This document shows positions 37,674-45,791 of a DNA stretch of 45,791 nucleotides, piece by piece. The notes under the pieces were generated by a model. The model saw only the letters and a program-made list of their open reading frames with translations, ran no database searches and was not told where the DNA came from. Made by a program: the position numbers and the translations under genes. Numbering within the stretch: the first letter of the stretch is position 1; the number at the start of each line of letters is the position of its first letter. The stretch is taken from NCBI GenBank assembly GCA_023334545.1, contig JAADVB010000155.1, positions 1 through 45,791 of the forward strand, read 5' to 3'. This DNA is from Salisapilia sapeloensis. Lineage: Eukaryota; Oomycota; Peronosporomycetes; Peronosporales; Salisapiliaceae.

Positions 37674-38590
37674 GACAAAGGTAGAGTACGAGGGATCGAG
37701 ATGGAGGTTGTCGAGAGAGAGTTGTTGAACGGAGAAGAAGTGGTAATAGGAGTAGAGATTAGAAAGTTATGCACTGGTTTTGGGTATGTTCGAAGCTGAG
37801 GAATTTAGCTGTTCATGATTATGGTTGCGGCACTGGTATCCTGTTTTCGATATGGGTAGTTGTAACTTGGGGAGGTTGATGCAATGGAAAGCGTTGCTTT
37901 GCTGCTGTGATTGATGCATGCGAAGCCGTTTGATAACCTGCTCTTCTCTTAGCATGTCTTGCTTTGAGAATATACGTGGATGCGACGCATTTATCCAGGC
38001 CCAGCACGCTTGAACCCAGCCTTTATTCACATCTTTATACATCAGAAAAGAAGAGCAGTAGACTTTTCCCTAGGTTTCCACTGTTCATACCTTGCAATTG
38101 AGTGGATCTAATTTCATCCAGAACAGTGCTAAGTTTGGGCTTTAGCCCCGAGTTCATATCACACACAACACAATCTTGTTAAACAAATGGTCTGGAAAGA
38201 TACTTGCAAATGGAAGCCCAGTACGACGTGCCTAGGCTTCACTAGCGCGAACACGTAGCATTCCAATCTAAAGAACCAAAGACAACAAGCTCGAATCAGT
38301 TCATAGCTTCCATATCTACAACGCGCATGTATCAGGGACTTCTTGACGGGAATCAAATAGCTCCACGCTCTGACGACATGGATACAAGACGGTTGAACCT
38401 GCTACATTCCATTTAAAGGCATCACACTCCAAGCCCAAATCTGATTGACTCTGAGTTCATAAGACTGCTAATGACAGAACTAGCTATGAGACTACCCCAA
38501 GACCAACAAGCACCACCTCTGTCGTGGCATCGTCCTTCAACACCGTGTCGCCATATCGTTGCCATGTTCTAATCTTTCTGTAATTCGTAC
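37674..38590. other. Divergent spacer, MCM4/cyclophilin
   Basis: About 0.9 kb between two divergent genes. ORFs up to 91 codons on the minus strand (37767-38042) have no family resemblance or gene-like codon use. No repeats or RNA genes are seen. It presumably holds upstream control sequence for both genes. Confidence 0.5.
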
Positions 38591-38597
38591 CTTTTAC

Positions 38598-38689
38598 CAT
38601 TCCTCGAATTTTCGATCTAAATTTTGGGTGTATACAAAGACCAAGTGCGATCTTTTGGTCGTCGCATCTCCTCTCATTTTGTGGATTCC
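38598..38689 (+). promoter_or_regulatory. Two Inr/FPR-like motifs of cyclophilin
   Basis: CCATTCCTCGAATTTT (38598-38613) is close to the oomycete Inr-FPR consensus apart from one extra base; a second candidate, TCATTTTGTGGATTCC, starts at 38674, 38 nt before the ATG. Two start sites are possible. The motif type fits a highly expressed housekeeping gene. Confidence 0.45.
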
Positions 38690-38711
38690 TCGATTCGAAG
38701 CAAGTACAAAG

Positions 38712-39227
38712 ATGTCCAACCCGACCGTGTTTTTCGACATGTCCATTGGCGGCGAGTCCGCTGGACGCATTAAGATGGAGCTCTTCGCCGACAAGGTCCC
38801 GAAGACGGCGGAGAACTTCCGCGCGCTTTGCACCGGCGAAAAGGGTGTTGGCAAGTCTGGCAAGCCGTTGCACTACAAGGGCAGCGCCTTCCACCGTGTG
38901 ATCCCGAACTTTATGTGCCAGGGCGGTGACTTTACGCGTGGCAACGGCACGGGCGGTGAGTCGATCTACGGCGAAAAGTTCCCGGACGAGAACTTTTCTC
39001 TCAAGCACAAGGGCGAAGGTATCTTGTCGATGGCCAACGCCGGCCCGAACACGAACGGTTCGCAATTCTTTATCTGCACCGTGGAGACGTCGTGGTTAGA
39101 TGGCAAGCACGTTGTCTTCGGCCGTGTCGTTGAAGGCATGGACGTCGTCAAGAAGATTGAGAGCTTCGGCTCTCAGTCCGGCAAGACGGCCAAGCCGGTC
39201 GTTGTCGAGGACTGTGGTGAGCTCTAA
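38712..39227 (+). CDS. Cytosolic cyclophilin A, divergent-loop type
   Basis: 171-residue peptidyl-prolyl cis-trans isomerase, ATG at 38712. Catalytic residues are intact: R62, F67 and Q70 in [15 protein letters not shown], and W128, the cyclosporin-contact Trp, in [13 protein letters not shown]. The divergent loop KSGKPLH (48-54) is present, with the Cys40/Cys168 pair that in plant divergent-loop cyclophilins forms a redox-sensitive disulfide. There is no signal peptide, so it is cytosolic or nuclear. Codon use is the most strongly C/G-ending in the window, consistent with high expression. Its stop is 74 bp from the stop of the SNF2 gene on the other strand. Confidence 0.97.
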   Translation: MSNPTVFFDMSIGGESAGRIKMELFADKVPKTAENFRALCTGEKGVGKSGKPLHYKGSAFHRVIPNFMCQGGDFTRGNGTGGESIYGEKFPDENFSLKHKGEGILSMANAGPNTNGSQFFICTVETSWLDGKHVVFGRVVEGMDVVKKIESFGSQSGKTAKPVVVEDCGEL

Positions 39228-39301
39228 GCTTTGTTCCCCTTCGGCACGAACCTTCCGATCGGATGCAGTTGAAAAAAGAAAATAAAAAACATTTCTTTCT
39301 C

Positions 39302-42076
39302 TTATATCCTCTCCTCTTTCATGGCGGTCATGGTCGGGAGTGTATCGACTACTGGTGTCGTATCCACTCTACGTCTAGTCCTTTTCGGCGTCGTCTCTTC
39401 CTCACTCTCCATCGTCAAGTCGAGGACATGTCCATGGTCTTGTGCTCGACTCACTCGTTGATTAATCAATTCATCCAGTGTCTGTGCCCCGACGATCTCG
39501 ACATCCTCTTCTTCCTCCACTTGTTGCATCGGTGGCTTCACTTCCATCCGTACGACACGCCGTGTCGGTTCATCAAGTCGACTCACAATATACGCATCTC
39601 CATCTCTTTTCTCCCCATCAAAAAACTTATCGTCCCGTACCAAGGCCTCTTGCTTCGCGTCATGCGTTTCATCGAACAAAACTGCTTCCATTGTGTCTTT
39701 CGCAACGAACCGAACGACTGAGACTTTCGAATGTTGCTGTCCCATCCGTAGGACACGTCCAATGGCTTGCATCTCTAACGTCGCTGCTTGCGTCGAAGAG
39801 TATCCGATCGGATCCATGAGGACGACATGCGATGCGACTTGAAGATTAATCCCCGACGCACTCGTCCGAGCATTTAGAAGTAGCACTTGAGTCGTGCCTT
39901 GTACGAAAGACGCGATGTGTGCGCTCTTGGTTTCCGACGATTGATGTGGGAGGAAGACTGCTGAGGTCATGCCAATGGACTTTAAAGCTCTTTCGATCGT
40001 CTTGAGCCCAGACGGCCACATGGAGAAGAGGACACACTTGACGTTATTCATGCGTTGGAGGAAGCGGAGGAGCGTCATGATCTTACTTCCGTAGAACGGG
40101 ATCTTGTCCATCGTTTGACTAGATGCTTCGACCGTGCGTTGGAGTTTGAGACAGTCTTGTAGCTGCTTCTCTTGATCCGAGATGAGTGCTTTCATACGCG
40201 GTAGTTTATACATCAAACTAGATGTCATGCGCGTATTGAAGGATGCGAGAGCGTCTCGACTGGATAAGTGTCGTCGGACAAACTCTTGAATTTCCGTTAG
40301 ATTATATAGTACGAGGTCACTAGCTTGTATCTCTGCTTTCGAGACGCCACTAATGGATGCTGCGTGTGCACGAGGAATACGAAATCCGTCTCGTGTTTCT
40401 TCCGCGAGATTGAAAAACGAGTGTAAACCGCTAGAATCGATATTCTCAAAGCAATCGTCGACGCTTGTGTAGACGTTGCTCAAGATGACATTGCACATGG
40501 CGACAGTGTTCTTCGTCGCTTTTTCCAGGAGCTTCATGTCACGTGCTTGGTGATGGACCATCCGGATTTGTCGATCTAGATGGCACTTTTGATTCCGATA
40601 GACGTCTTCAGGGCTTTGAACTGTCGCAGGAGGTTGTGTACCAGTTGCATTCGACTTTTTCTTCTGATAAGCACCACGTTCGAGGATACGATCGGAGATA
40701 CCGACATGGACGCAACTCTGCCTCGCGCAAGTAAAGTCATCGGACCAGAGGTTAATGGTCAGTTTATCTTTTTCGACAGACGTTGCGTCGTCTAGATCGA
40801 GAGACCGACAGGTCGCAAGTACTCGTTCGACTTTATAGAGAAAAAGTTCCTTCGGGTGCAGTGTGACCGTCACGTACGTTTCGTCGAGTTCGATTTGATT
40901 CGTAATTGCTTCTGCCTCTACTTGTGCACAGTTCCGAAGGTAGAGCTGTCGTTTGATAGTGTCAAAAGCAGGATGATTCGGACGAAGACGTAGACGTTTG
41001 AAGCCTAAGAGCTGGTTATTCGCGTAGATACTGTCTTCTCGATTCGGAAATGGCGTCGCAGTGATCAGCCAGACGTTCGTGCAGTTACGTGTGAGCTGGA
41101 TGAAACAGTTTTGGGGCTCACTACCGTCGACGACGAGGTCCTGGACCTCTTCAAAGATGACTCGACGCCATGTTTTAGTCGGGAAATGGAGTTTCGAGAC
41201 CCAGACTAGACCTTCGTAGGCTTTACTCACGTACTTGGCAGCATCTATATACGTCTCCATGGCTTCGGCATCGACACTCATGGCGGTGCCTTTGACACCA
41301 ACGTCACGTGGATAAAGTTTACGGTGGGAATAAAAATGCGCTTTGGACTGTAAAACTTCTTCTACACCTACGAGGACAAGCGTTCGATTCGATAGGTCTG
41401 ATGCGTCCATCGATAAGTACTTGCGGAGACCTACGACGACGGTCATTTCGCCTGGACGAATGAATTTATGCACTTCGCTCTTCCATTGTGCGAGTAAGTG
41501 GGATGGAGCGACGAGGAGATTCGCGCCTAAAGTAACGTTTATGGGTTCTGAGACGATGAGAGAGAGCAGTGTGGCTGTCTTGCCCATGCCTACTTTGTCT
41601 GCTAAGCACCCTCCAGACGTGTAATAGTCCTCTTTACCAAAGTTAAAGCATGCGACTGACTCGTCTTGAGCTTCAATCTGTAGCATACGATGGAGGGAAC
41701 GTCTCTGGTGTGCGTAGAGAGGTAGGTCTTGTCGAAATGCTTGTGGCGTTGGTTCTTCCGGTGCTGTGAGTGGTAGAAATGGGACCTTGTAGCATCGGTC
41801 TGACTCGACGTTGCCTTCCCAAGAGTTCAAAAAATTATCAAGAGATGTCTGTTGTCGAGTATCTTGGCTCTTTCGTTGTCGTTTCAATTGCTTCCGGCCG
41901 CGACGAGTGGACGAAGGAGACGACAGCTCGACCATTTTACCCCGCGTTTGGAATTTGTGTTGGTGTAGATAACTGGGATAAAGTATGTCTTTTAGAAGAG
42001 AGAGGATGCAGTATGTTTTCCCGCCTGATTCTGTTAGATCTTGAAGAGACAGACCAGTCGGCTGGTAAGTTGGCAT
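39302..42076 (-). CDS. SNF2-family helicase-like ATPase
   Basis: 924 residues from the ATG at 42076, or 877 from the alternative ATG at 41935 (MVELSSPSSTRRGRK). SNF2 motifs: Walker A KVGMGKT (161-167); motif II reads FEEVQD (308-313), with Glu where DExx boxes have Asp; motif III ITATPF; and a second lobe with SASGINLQ and QAIGRVLRMGQQ. The insert between lobes is long and helical, without an obvious RING. Near the N-terminus QTSLDNFL (76-83) resembles a PCNA-binding PIP box. The motif layout recalls Rad5/SHPRH-like repair remodelers, but it lacks HIRAN and RING parts. A perfect Inr lies 35 nt before the upstream ATG, supporting that start. Exact subfamily and substrate are unknown. Confidence 0.85.
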   Translation of the reverse strand: MPTYQPTGLSLQDLTESGGKTYCILSLLKDILYPSYLHQHKFQTRGKMVELSSPSSTRRGRKQLKRQRKSQDTRQQTSLDNFLNSWEGNVESDRCYKVPFLPLTAPEEPTPQAFRQDLPLYAHQRRSLHRMLQIEAQDESVACFNFGKEDYYTSGGCLADKVGMGKTATLLSLIVSEPINVTLGANLLVAPSHLLAQWKSEVHKFIRPGEMTVVVGLRKYLSMDASDLSNRTLVLVGVEEVLQSKAHFYSHRKLYPRDVGVKGTAMSVDAEAMETYIDAAKYVSKAYEGLVWVSKLHFPTKTWRRVIFEEVQDLVVDGSEPQNCFIQLTRNCTNVWLITATPFPNREDSIYANNQLLGFKRLRLRPNHPAFDTIKRQLYLRNCAQVEAEAITNQIELDETYVTVTLHPKELFLYKVERVLATCRSLDLDDATSVEKDKLTINLWSDDFTCARQSCVHVGISDRILERGAYQKKKSNATGTQPPATVQSPEDVYRNQKCHLDRQIRMVHHQARDMKLLEKATKNTVAMCNVILSNVYTSVDDCFENIDSSGLHSFFNLAEETRDGFRIPRAHAASISGVSKAEIQASDLVLYNLTEIQEFVRRHLSSRDALASFNTRMTSSLMYKLPRMKALISDQEKQLQDCLKLQRTVEASSQTMDKIPFYGSKIMTLLRFLQRMNNVKCVLFSMWPSGLKTIERALKSIGMTSAVFLPHQSSETKSAHIASFVQGTTQVLLLNARTSASGINLQVASHVVLMDPIGYSSTQAATLEMQAIGRVLRMGQQHSKVSVVRFVAKDTMEAVLFDETHDAKQEALVRDDKFFDGEKRDGDAYIVSRLDEPTRRVVRMEVKPPMQQVEEEEDVEIVGAQTLDELINQRVSRAQDHGHVLDLTMESEEETTPKRTRRRVDTTPVVDTLPTMTAMKEERI

Positions 42077-42110
42077 CGGAGGTTATGGATGTAGCTGTCT
42101 ACTATGCGTA

Positions 42111-42117
42111 GGAATGA
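42111..42117 (-). promoter_or_regulatory. Inr-like TCATTCC upstream of SNF2 gene
   Basis: A perfect YCATTYY initiator on the minus strand, 35 nt before the ATG at 42076. The distance fits a short oomycete 5' UTR and favours the longer protein over initiation at 41935. Confidence 0.4.
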
Positions 42118-42782
42118 TTAGGTAATTGCGTGCTTGTCGCTTGGATGTTGCCTTGATGAGTGTGGAAGATAGAAGATATGAAGAGTAGTAGAAATACAGG
42201 GAATCGAATATTAAGTTCCATGAACAACTTGAAAGTTGGCGAGTGACAACGGAAGCAACGTGGTACATGAAGAAAAATAGGCATTCAAGGTTGTGTCGCT
42301 AGAGATATTAACTAACATAACCTTGACTCAATGAGATAGATTATACATGCAAGTTACCAATGTCATTAAACAAGCGATAGAGCCTTGTAGCAGGAAGAGA
42401 GCTCGTGTGCACTTGCTACCCACACAAGAGAGTTTCCCCACAAGTGTTAAGCGCACTACGAGCTATACCCGCAGTATCCATTATATTAAGAAGATGCCAA
42501 GGACCTGAATGAGTTTCTCCAGAGCAGACAATGCTCTACAACTTACGTACGAGTCGGTATAAGACTCTAGTACAAGCATCAAAGATAATTTTCTTAACTC
42601 ACTCTAGTCTTCTTTACACATATACAACAACTATCCTGCCGACTATCCTAATAACTTTATCTATGTTGATACCAAGGATCGTATTCGAGCCATGACGACG
42701 GCACAATGTCATCCTTCGTGCCTTGGACAGACCCAGGTCGCTCTTGCCTACCTCCATTCATTAGCACGATATTAATACTCTT
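42118..42782. other. Intergenic, SNF2 upstream/SPRING1 downstream
   Basis: About 0.66 kb of AT-rich sequence between the SNF2 gene start and the SPRING1 stop, both minus strand. Only 60-codon shadow ORFs occur. I see no repeat or RNA gene. Confidence 0.5.
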
Positions 42783-43727
42783 TCATCCAAAAGCAGCGAA
42801 CCATTCTTCATGCAACCCATCGCTATTCACTGTCGGAAGCACTTTAAGCGGCCGATGGATTCCGTAGCAATGAGATCGATGCGATCGATACGAGTTCTGG
42901 TGCTGGACACTAGCAGAGGACGTTCGACATCGAAATTGACAGTACTGGAAGACTGTGAGTGCGCCCGGTAAACTGTAGACTGGATGCGAACCATCGGCTT
43001 TCGTCAAAAAGTCTCGACGTAGAGGCATGTTGAGCGGATGCATGCAGCACGACACGCAGTGCTCCAGGTCATCACAGCAATGGGGGGCATTCGTATCACA
43101 AGTTTCACAGGTGAATCGTTCCACACGAGGTAGTGTTAGGTCGGATGCATTGCAGCAGCCTTGGTTGCTTATAACTTGCCGATGAGAGCATACATGACCG
43201 TTTGAATCGGCTAGTAGAGACGGACTGAGCTTTGTGTTTTCACATCGAATGGATGTATTATCTACTTGCAATCCGTCTCCAACGTCTCGTAGGAGTGGTT
43301 TGGCTCGTTGCAACCAATATTCTGGTGGGAGCTCATCGTCATCGATCTCATCGAGGATACGAGAGCGAATGGCGACCTCGTCCATGTCTTCTGGTCTGGC
43401 AAAGGGTCGATGACTGCCTGTATAGAGCCCATTGATGGACATGGTAGCAATTCTGGACAGGGTGTAGGCAACTGAACTGAAGAGCAGTAGAAATAGAGAT
43501 AGACGCATGTAGCTGATGCGTTTATGCGGATGAATCCGACGGCCTAGCGTCGCGGTGAAGTAGTGAATAAGGACCATGTAGCGATAGATGGCACGTTCAA
43601 AACAATGTAGAGCTCTTCGGAAGAGGTCGACAAAGACACGTCCTAAAAAGACAAGTGCCTGGAAGAATTGGCGCTTGGAAAAGTGGAGAGACCCATTGCG
43701 ATGGGCAGGAATCTCTACTTCCTCCAT
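42783..43727 (-). CDS. SPRING1: SPRING1 (C12orf49, DUF2054) homologue
   Basis: 314 residues from the ATG at 43727. Human SPRING1 is a Golgi type II membrane protein that licenses the site-1 protease (MBTPS1) and so permits SREBP processing. Family hallmarks are clear: I-x-CENT near residue 160; NGHVCSHRQVISNQGCCN; the CCDD-x-EHCVSCCMHP segment; and CQFRCRTSSASVQHQNSYR ... HCYG. One hydrophobic span (about 71-95, YMRLSLFLLLFSSVAYTL) precedes the Cys-rich lumenal part, as in human. The cytosolic N-terminus is longer than in human (205 residues in all); an internal ATG at 43508 directly before the span would give a human-sized protein. A linker rich in Asp/Glu (DEIDDDELPPEYW) follows the span. 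Confidence 0.9.
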   Translation of the reverse strand: MEEVEIPAHRNGSLHFSKRQFFQALVFLGRVFVDLFRRALHCFERAIYRYMVLIHYFTATLGRRIHPHKRISYMRLSLFLLLFSSVAYTLSRIATMSINGLYTGSHRPFARPEDMDEVAIRSRILDEIDDDELPPEYWLQRAKPLLRDVGDGLQVDNTSIRCENTKLSPSLLADSNGHVCSHRQVISNQGCCNASDLTLPRVERFTCETCDTNAPHCCDDLEHCVSCCMHPLNMPLRRDFLTKADGSHPVYSLPGALTVFQYCQFRCRTSSASVQHQNSYRSHRSHCYGIHRPLKVLPTVNSDGLHEEWFAAFG

Positions 43728-43803
43728 AATCCTCCTCGATACTGAAATCAAGTGTTTTTCGCGAACAACAAAACACGACACGAGAAGGAATTCGGGATTT
43801 AGT
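43728..43803. promoter_or_regulatory. 76-bp bidirectional promoter SPRING1/VPS28
   Basis: Only 76 bp separate the predicted ATGs of the divergent SPRING1 and VPS28 genes, so transcripts must start from a shared promoter or overlap at their 5' ends. The stretch holds TTCGCGAA (43758-43765), an 8-bp palindrome within GTTTTTCGCGAAC. No Inr motif is visible. If SPRING1 starts at 43508 the shared region grows to 295 bp. Confidence 0.45.
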
Positions 43804-44676
43804 ATGAGTGAGGCATCGTTTTCGGCACATGGAGAGAGCTTTGCATCTTCTTCTACCTCTGTACTAGGCTATACATGTAGATTAGCTCATTGCCAAGATG
43901 CTGATAGTCGTTTGGTGCTTGTATAGACTTTTTCAGCGTCGCAAAATGGACAGGAAGTGAAGCTATGGAAGGACACAAAGGAACGACGCATGTATGAAGA
44001 CTTATCTGACCTCTACGCTATCATCAAGGTCGTCTGCTACCTCCATACAAGTCTGCACTACAGCTACTTATGCCATGGTAGACGACGGAGCATTTGGAGA
44101 CTGCTTATGTCCGTGACGCCATTACTCCGGAAGAAGTACCCTTCTCTACTTATTTTTCCATGCACATGCGTTTAACTCGTTCGACTATAGTACACCGAGT
44201 CCTGTACAAAGCTCATTTCTCAGTTTAAGACTGCCGAGACAGCACTGCGTCTAGGTGGTTTCTTAACGGACTTGAACACCTTCCTACAAGACTATCATCT
44301 CGACTGTCCTCGAGCCGTCGAGCGTCTCGTTCGTGTCGGTGTCCCAGCGACTGTCGTCCACAATACTACCAGCCGTCGTACGGACTCGGTGAACGTCGCG
44401 CAGACAGTGCAGAATTTCATTACGCTCATGGACGTTTTGAAGCTGAACATTCGAGCGGTGGACGAGATCCAGCCGCTCTTGAGCGAGATGATGAGCAGTC
44501 TGACACAAGTGAGTGGTCTTCCAGCAGACTTTGGTGGTCGAGAGAAGATGGAAGAGTGGTTACGTGTCATGAATGGCATGCGCGCGTCGGATGAATTGGA
44601 TGAAGAGCAAGCTCGACAGCTCTCGTTCGACCTCGAGCGATCATACTCTTCGTTCATGGCGTTCTTGAATAAGTAA
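43804..44676 (+). CDS. VPS28: VPS28, ESCRT-I subunit
   Basis: ESCRT-I sorts ubiquitinated cargo into multivesicular bodies; VPS28 bridges to ESCRT-II/III. Four exons, 43804-43860, 43927-44028, 44082-44135 and 44191-44676, give 232 residues (human 221). Introns are 66, 53 and 55 nt (donors GTACTA, GTCGTC, GTACCC; acceptors ATAG, GTAG, ATAG). Family matches: QEVKLWKDTKERRMYEDLSD; AYVRDAITPEEY across an exon junction; FLQDYHLDCPRAVERL; the C-terminal four-helix domain with LMDVLKLNIRAVDEIQPLL, LPADFGGREKMEEWL and MRASDELDEEQARQL. All joins are phase 0. The short Ser-rich first exon is the least certain part. It ends 72 bp from the convergent partial gene. Confidence 0.95.
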
Positions 44677-44748
44677 AAAGTGATTTTTCGTTTTATTCTT
44701 TCTCGTGTTTCGACTAGTATAATGGGAAGGTATGCAAACAAGTAGAAG

Positions 44749-45791
44749 TTATTCGAGGCAAGGCGTGCAAATGGTAGAAGTGAAACCTTCATCAGCGTCT
44801 AAATCCCGCCACTTGCCAGCGATCAAAGCACTTGCTTCCGCCATCATAGCATCGACTTCCGACAGCATAGTATATAGAGGAGAAGTCTCGCAGATTGTTG
44901 GTGCCATCGGCGTTGCGTCCACTTGGGCGGACGTCACGAGTTCCGTGAGCACAGGCATAGGCATCGGGACGTATGATGGAAAGCGTACTGGGGGTTTAAC
45001 CGGAGGTGGCGTTGCTACCTCCACTTCTTCTTCCAGTAGAGAGTCACAGAGAGGACTGCTATGGGCGAGACAGCGCTCCCATTTGTCCTGCATCGTCTCG
45101 AATGCCGGCGCGGGCTTGCACTCGATCTTGTGCGTCGCTAACGACTTGGCTTTCGGTAGGACGTTCGACTTTGCTGGAGGTGAGAAGACTAGTCGCGGTT
45201 GCGATTCCGGAATCAATTGCAATGGCTTCGTAGTAGACACGGTGGAGATGGGTCTCGTGGGCTTTAGCTTGGCAACTTGTGGCAGCATACTCGTCGGTTT
45301 CTTCTCGACTGGTGCTTTCGCTAGTGATGCAGGTACCACTGGTGCGACATTCGGTGTGCTCTTTCCTGGCAATGGGTCTGTATTCCTACGTTTCGTCGGC
45401 TCGTCCGCTGTGCTTTCCACAGTCTTTCGAGGTGGCGGCGTGTATACCTCTCCGAGGACCGAGACGACGCCCGGTGCGACCATGCGTACATTTGGCATGG
45501 GTGAGGACTTGCATCGATGCATTCTCGTGGCATGATTCACGGTCTTTGACTTGCTCTTTGTCTTTTTCTTGCTCTTCTTTGGTGGCTTGGGAGAGGAGAA
45601 CTTGGGCGTCGGTGCTTTTGGCGACCGAGTCTCGACTGCCTTGCATGGCGTATGCAGCTGCAGACGTTGTAGCAATAGATGCAAGAAAGTTGAGAGTCCC
45701 CACGGTCCGAACACATCGGCATCGAGCGACAATCGAGTACTCCAGCGTCCTGGTCGAGCAAACGCCGTTCGTTTCGAGTAGAGCTGGAGGA
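44749..45791 (-). CDS. Partial basic low-complexity protein (5' end outside)
   Basis: The frame is open from the right edge to TAA at 44749-44751, about 347 codons, with no start needed inside the window, so the gene is 5'-truncated by the window. The visible part begins LQLYSKRTAFARPGRWSTR and VFGPWGLSTFLHLLLQRLQL, which looks like a folded segment, then becomes Lys/Pro/Ser-rich (PKPPKKSKKKTKSKSK), with many Pro-Ser/Thr sites, and ends with a short acidic helix (YTMLSEVDAMMAEASALIAG). A second minus frame over 45386-45703 is also open and protein-like, so a splice junction near there is possible. No family is recognised. Confidence 0.55.
   Translation of the reverse strand, partial: LQLYSKRTAFARPGRWSTRLSLDADVFGPWGLSTFLHLLLQRLQLHTPCKAVETRSPKAPTPKFSSPKPPKKSKKKTKSKSKTVNHATRMHRCKSSPMPNVRMVAPGVVSVLGEVYTPPPRKTVESTADEPTKRRNTDPLPGKSTPNVAPVVPASLAKAPVEKKPTSMLPQVAKLKPTRPISTVSTTKPLQLIPESQPRLVFSPPAKSNVLPKAKSLATHKIECKPAPAFETMQDKWERCLAHSSPLCDSLLEEEVEVATPPPVKPPVRFPSYVPMPMPVLTELVTSAQVDATPMAPTICETSPLYTMLSEVDAMMAEASALIAGKWRDLDADEGFTSTICTPCLE

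Overview
The window reads as nuclear DNA of an oomycete (water mould / downy mildew lineage). Reasons: mostly intronless, tightly packed eukaryotic genes; the few introns are very short (15 inferred, 49-66 nt); a PDZ-FH3-FH2 formin and a START-like/FYVE-type gene of the kind common in oomycetes; a ciliary gene (CFAP298) that fits a zoospore-forming organism; and several start sites preceded by the oomycete Inr/FPR core promoter motif (Inr YCATTYY). I cannot resolve the genus.

Layout, left to right. 0.5-8.5 kb: NUP88 (nuclear pore) and VPS41 (HOPS tethering complex), both minus strand, separated by a 2.3 kb AT-rich gap. 8.7-10.2 kb: two small plus-strand genes of unknown function. 10.5-14.5 kb: SF3A1 (U2 snRNP) convergent with HSCB/HSC20 (Fe-S cluster co-chaperone) and a cysteine-rich PLAC8-like gene; these three hold 10 of the 15 introns. 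15.0-21.0 kb: a 1977-residue formin whose centre is a ten-copy array of a motif resembling the conserved segment of WASHC3/CCDC53, five steps of which are exactly 186 nt. 21.2-24.1 kb: a small gene, a probably myristoylated ankyrin-repeat protein and CFAP298. 24.1-30.4 kb: sparse, with a FYVE-like gene and one doubtful ORF. 30.4-34.6 kb: a 1377-residue secreted protein whose signal peptide lies on its own exon. 34.7-39.2 kb: MCM4, with an E2F-like site and an 18-bp palindrome just upstream, and a divergent-loop cyclophilin. 39.3-45.8 kb: a SNF2-type ATPase, a SPRING1 (C12orf49) homologue head-to-head with VPS28 (ESCRT-I), and a partial basic, low-complexity gene running off the right edge.

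The genes do not form one pathway. Functional threads are endolysosomal trafficking (VPS41, VPS28, perhaps the FYVE-like protein), nuclear and replication housekeeping (NUP88, SF3A1, MCM4, SNF2), actin assembly (formin) and cilia (CFAP298). Convergent gene pairs are only 33-120 bp apart. The items most worth a second look are the formin repeat array, SPRING1 in an oomycete, the large secreted protein, and the skewed splice-site signals (TAG acceptors in 14 of 15 introns and no GTRAGT donor). All splice junctions were inferred by eye from reading frame and family resemblance; no alignment or database search was run.
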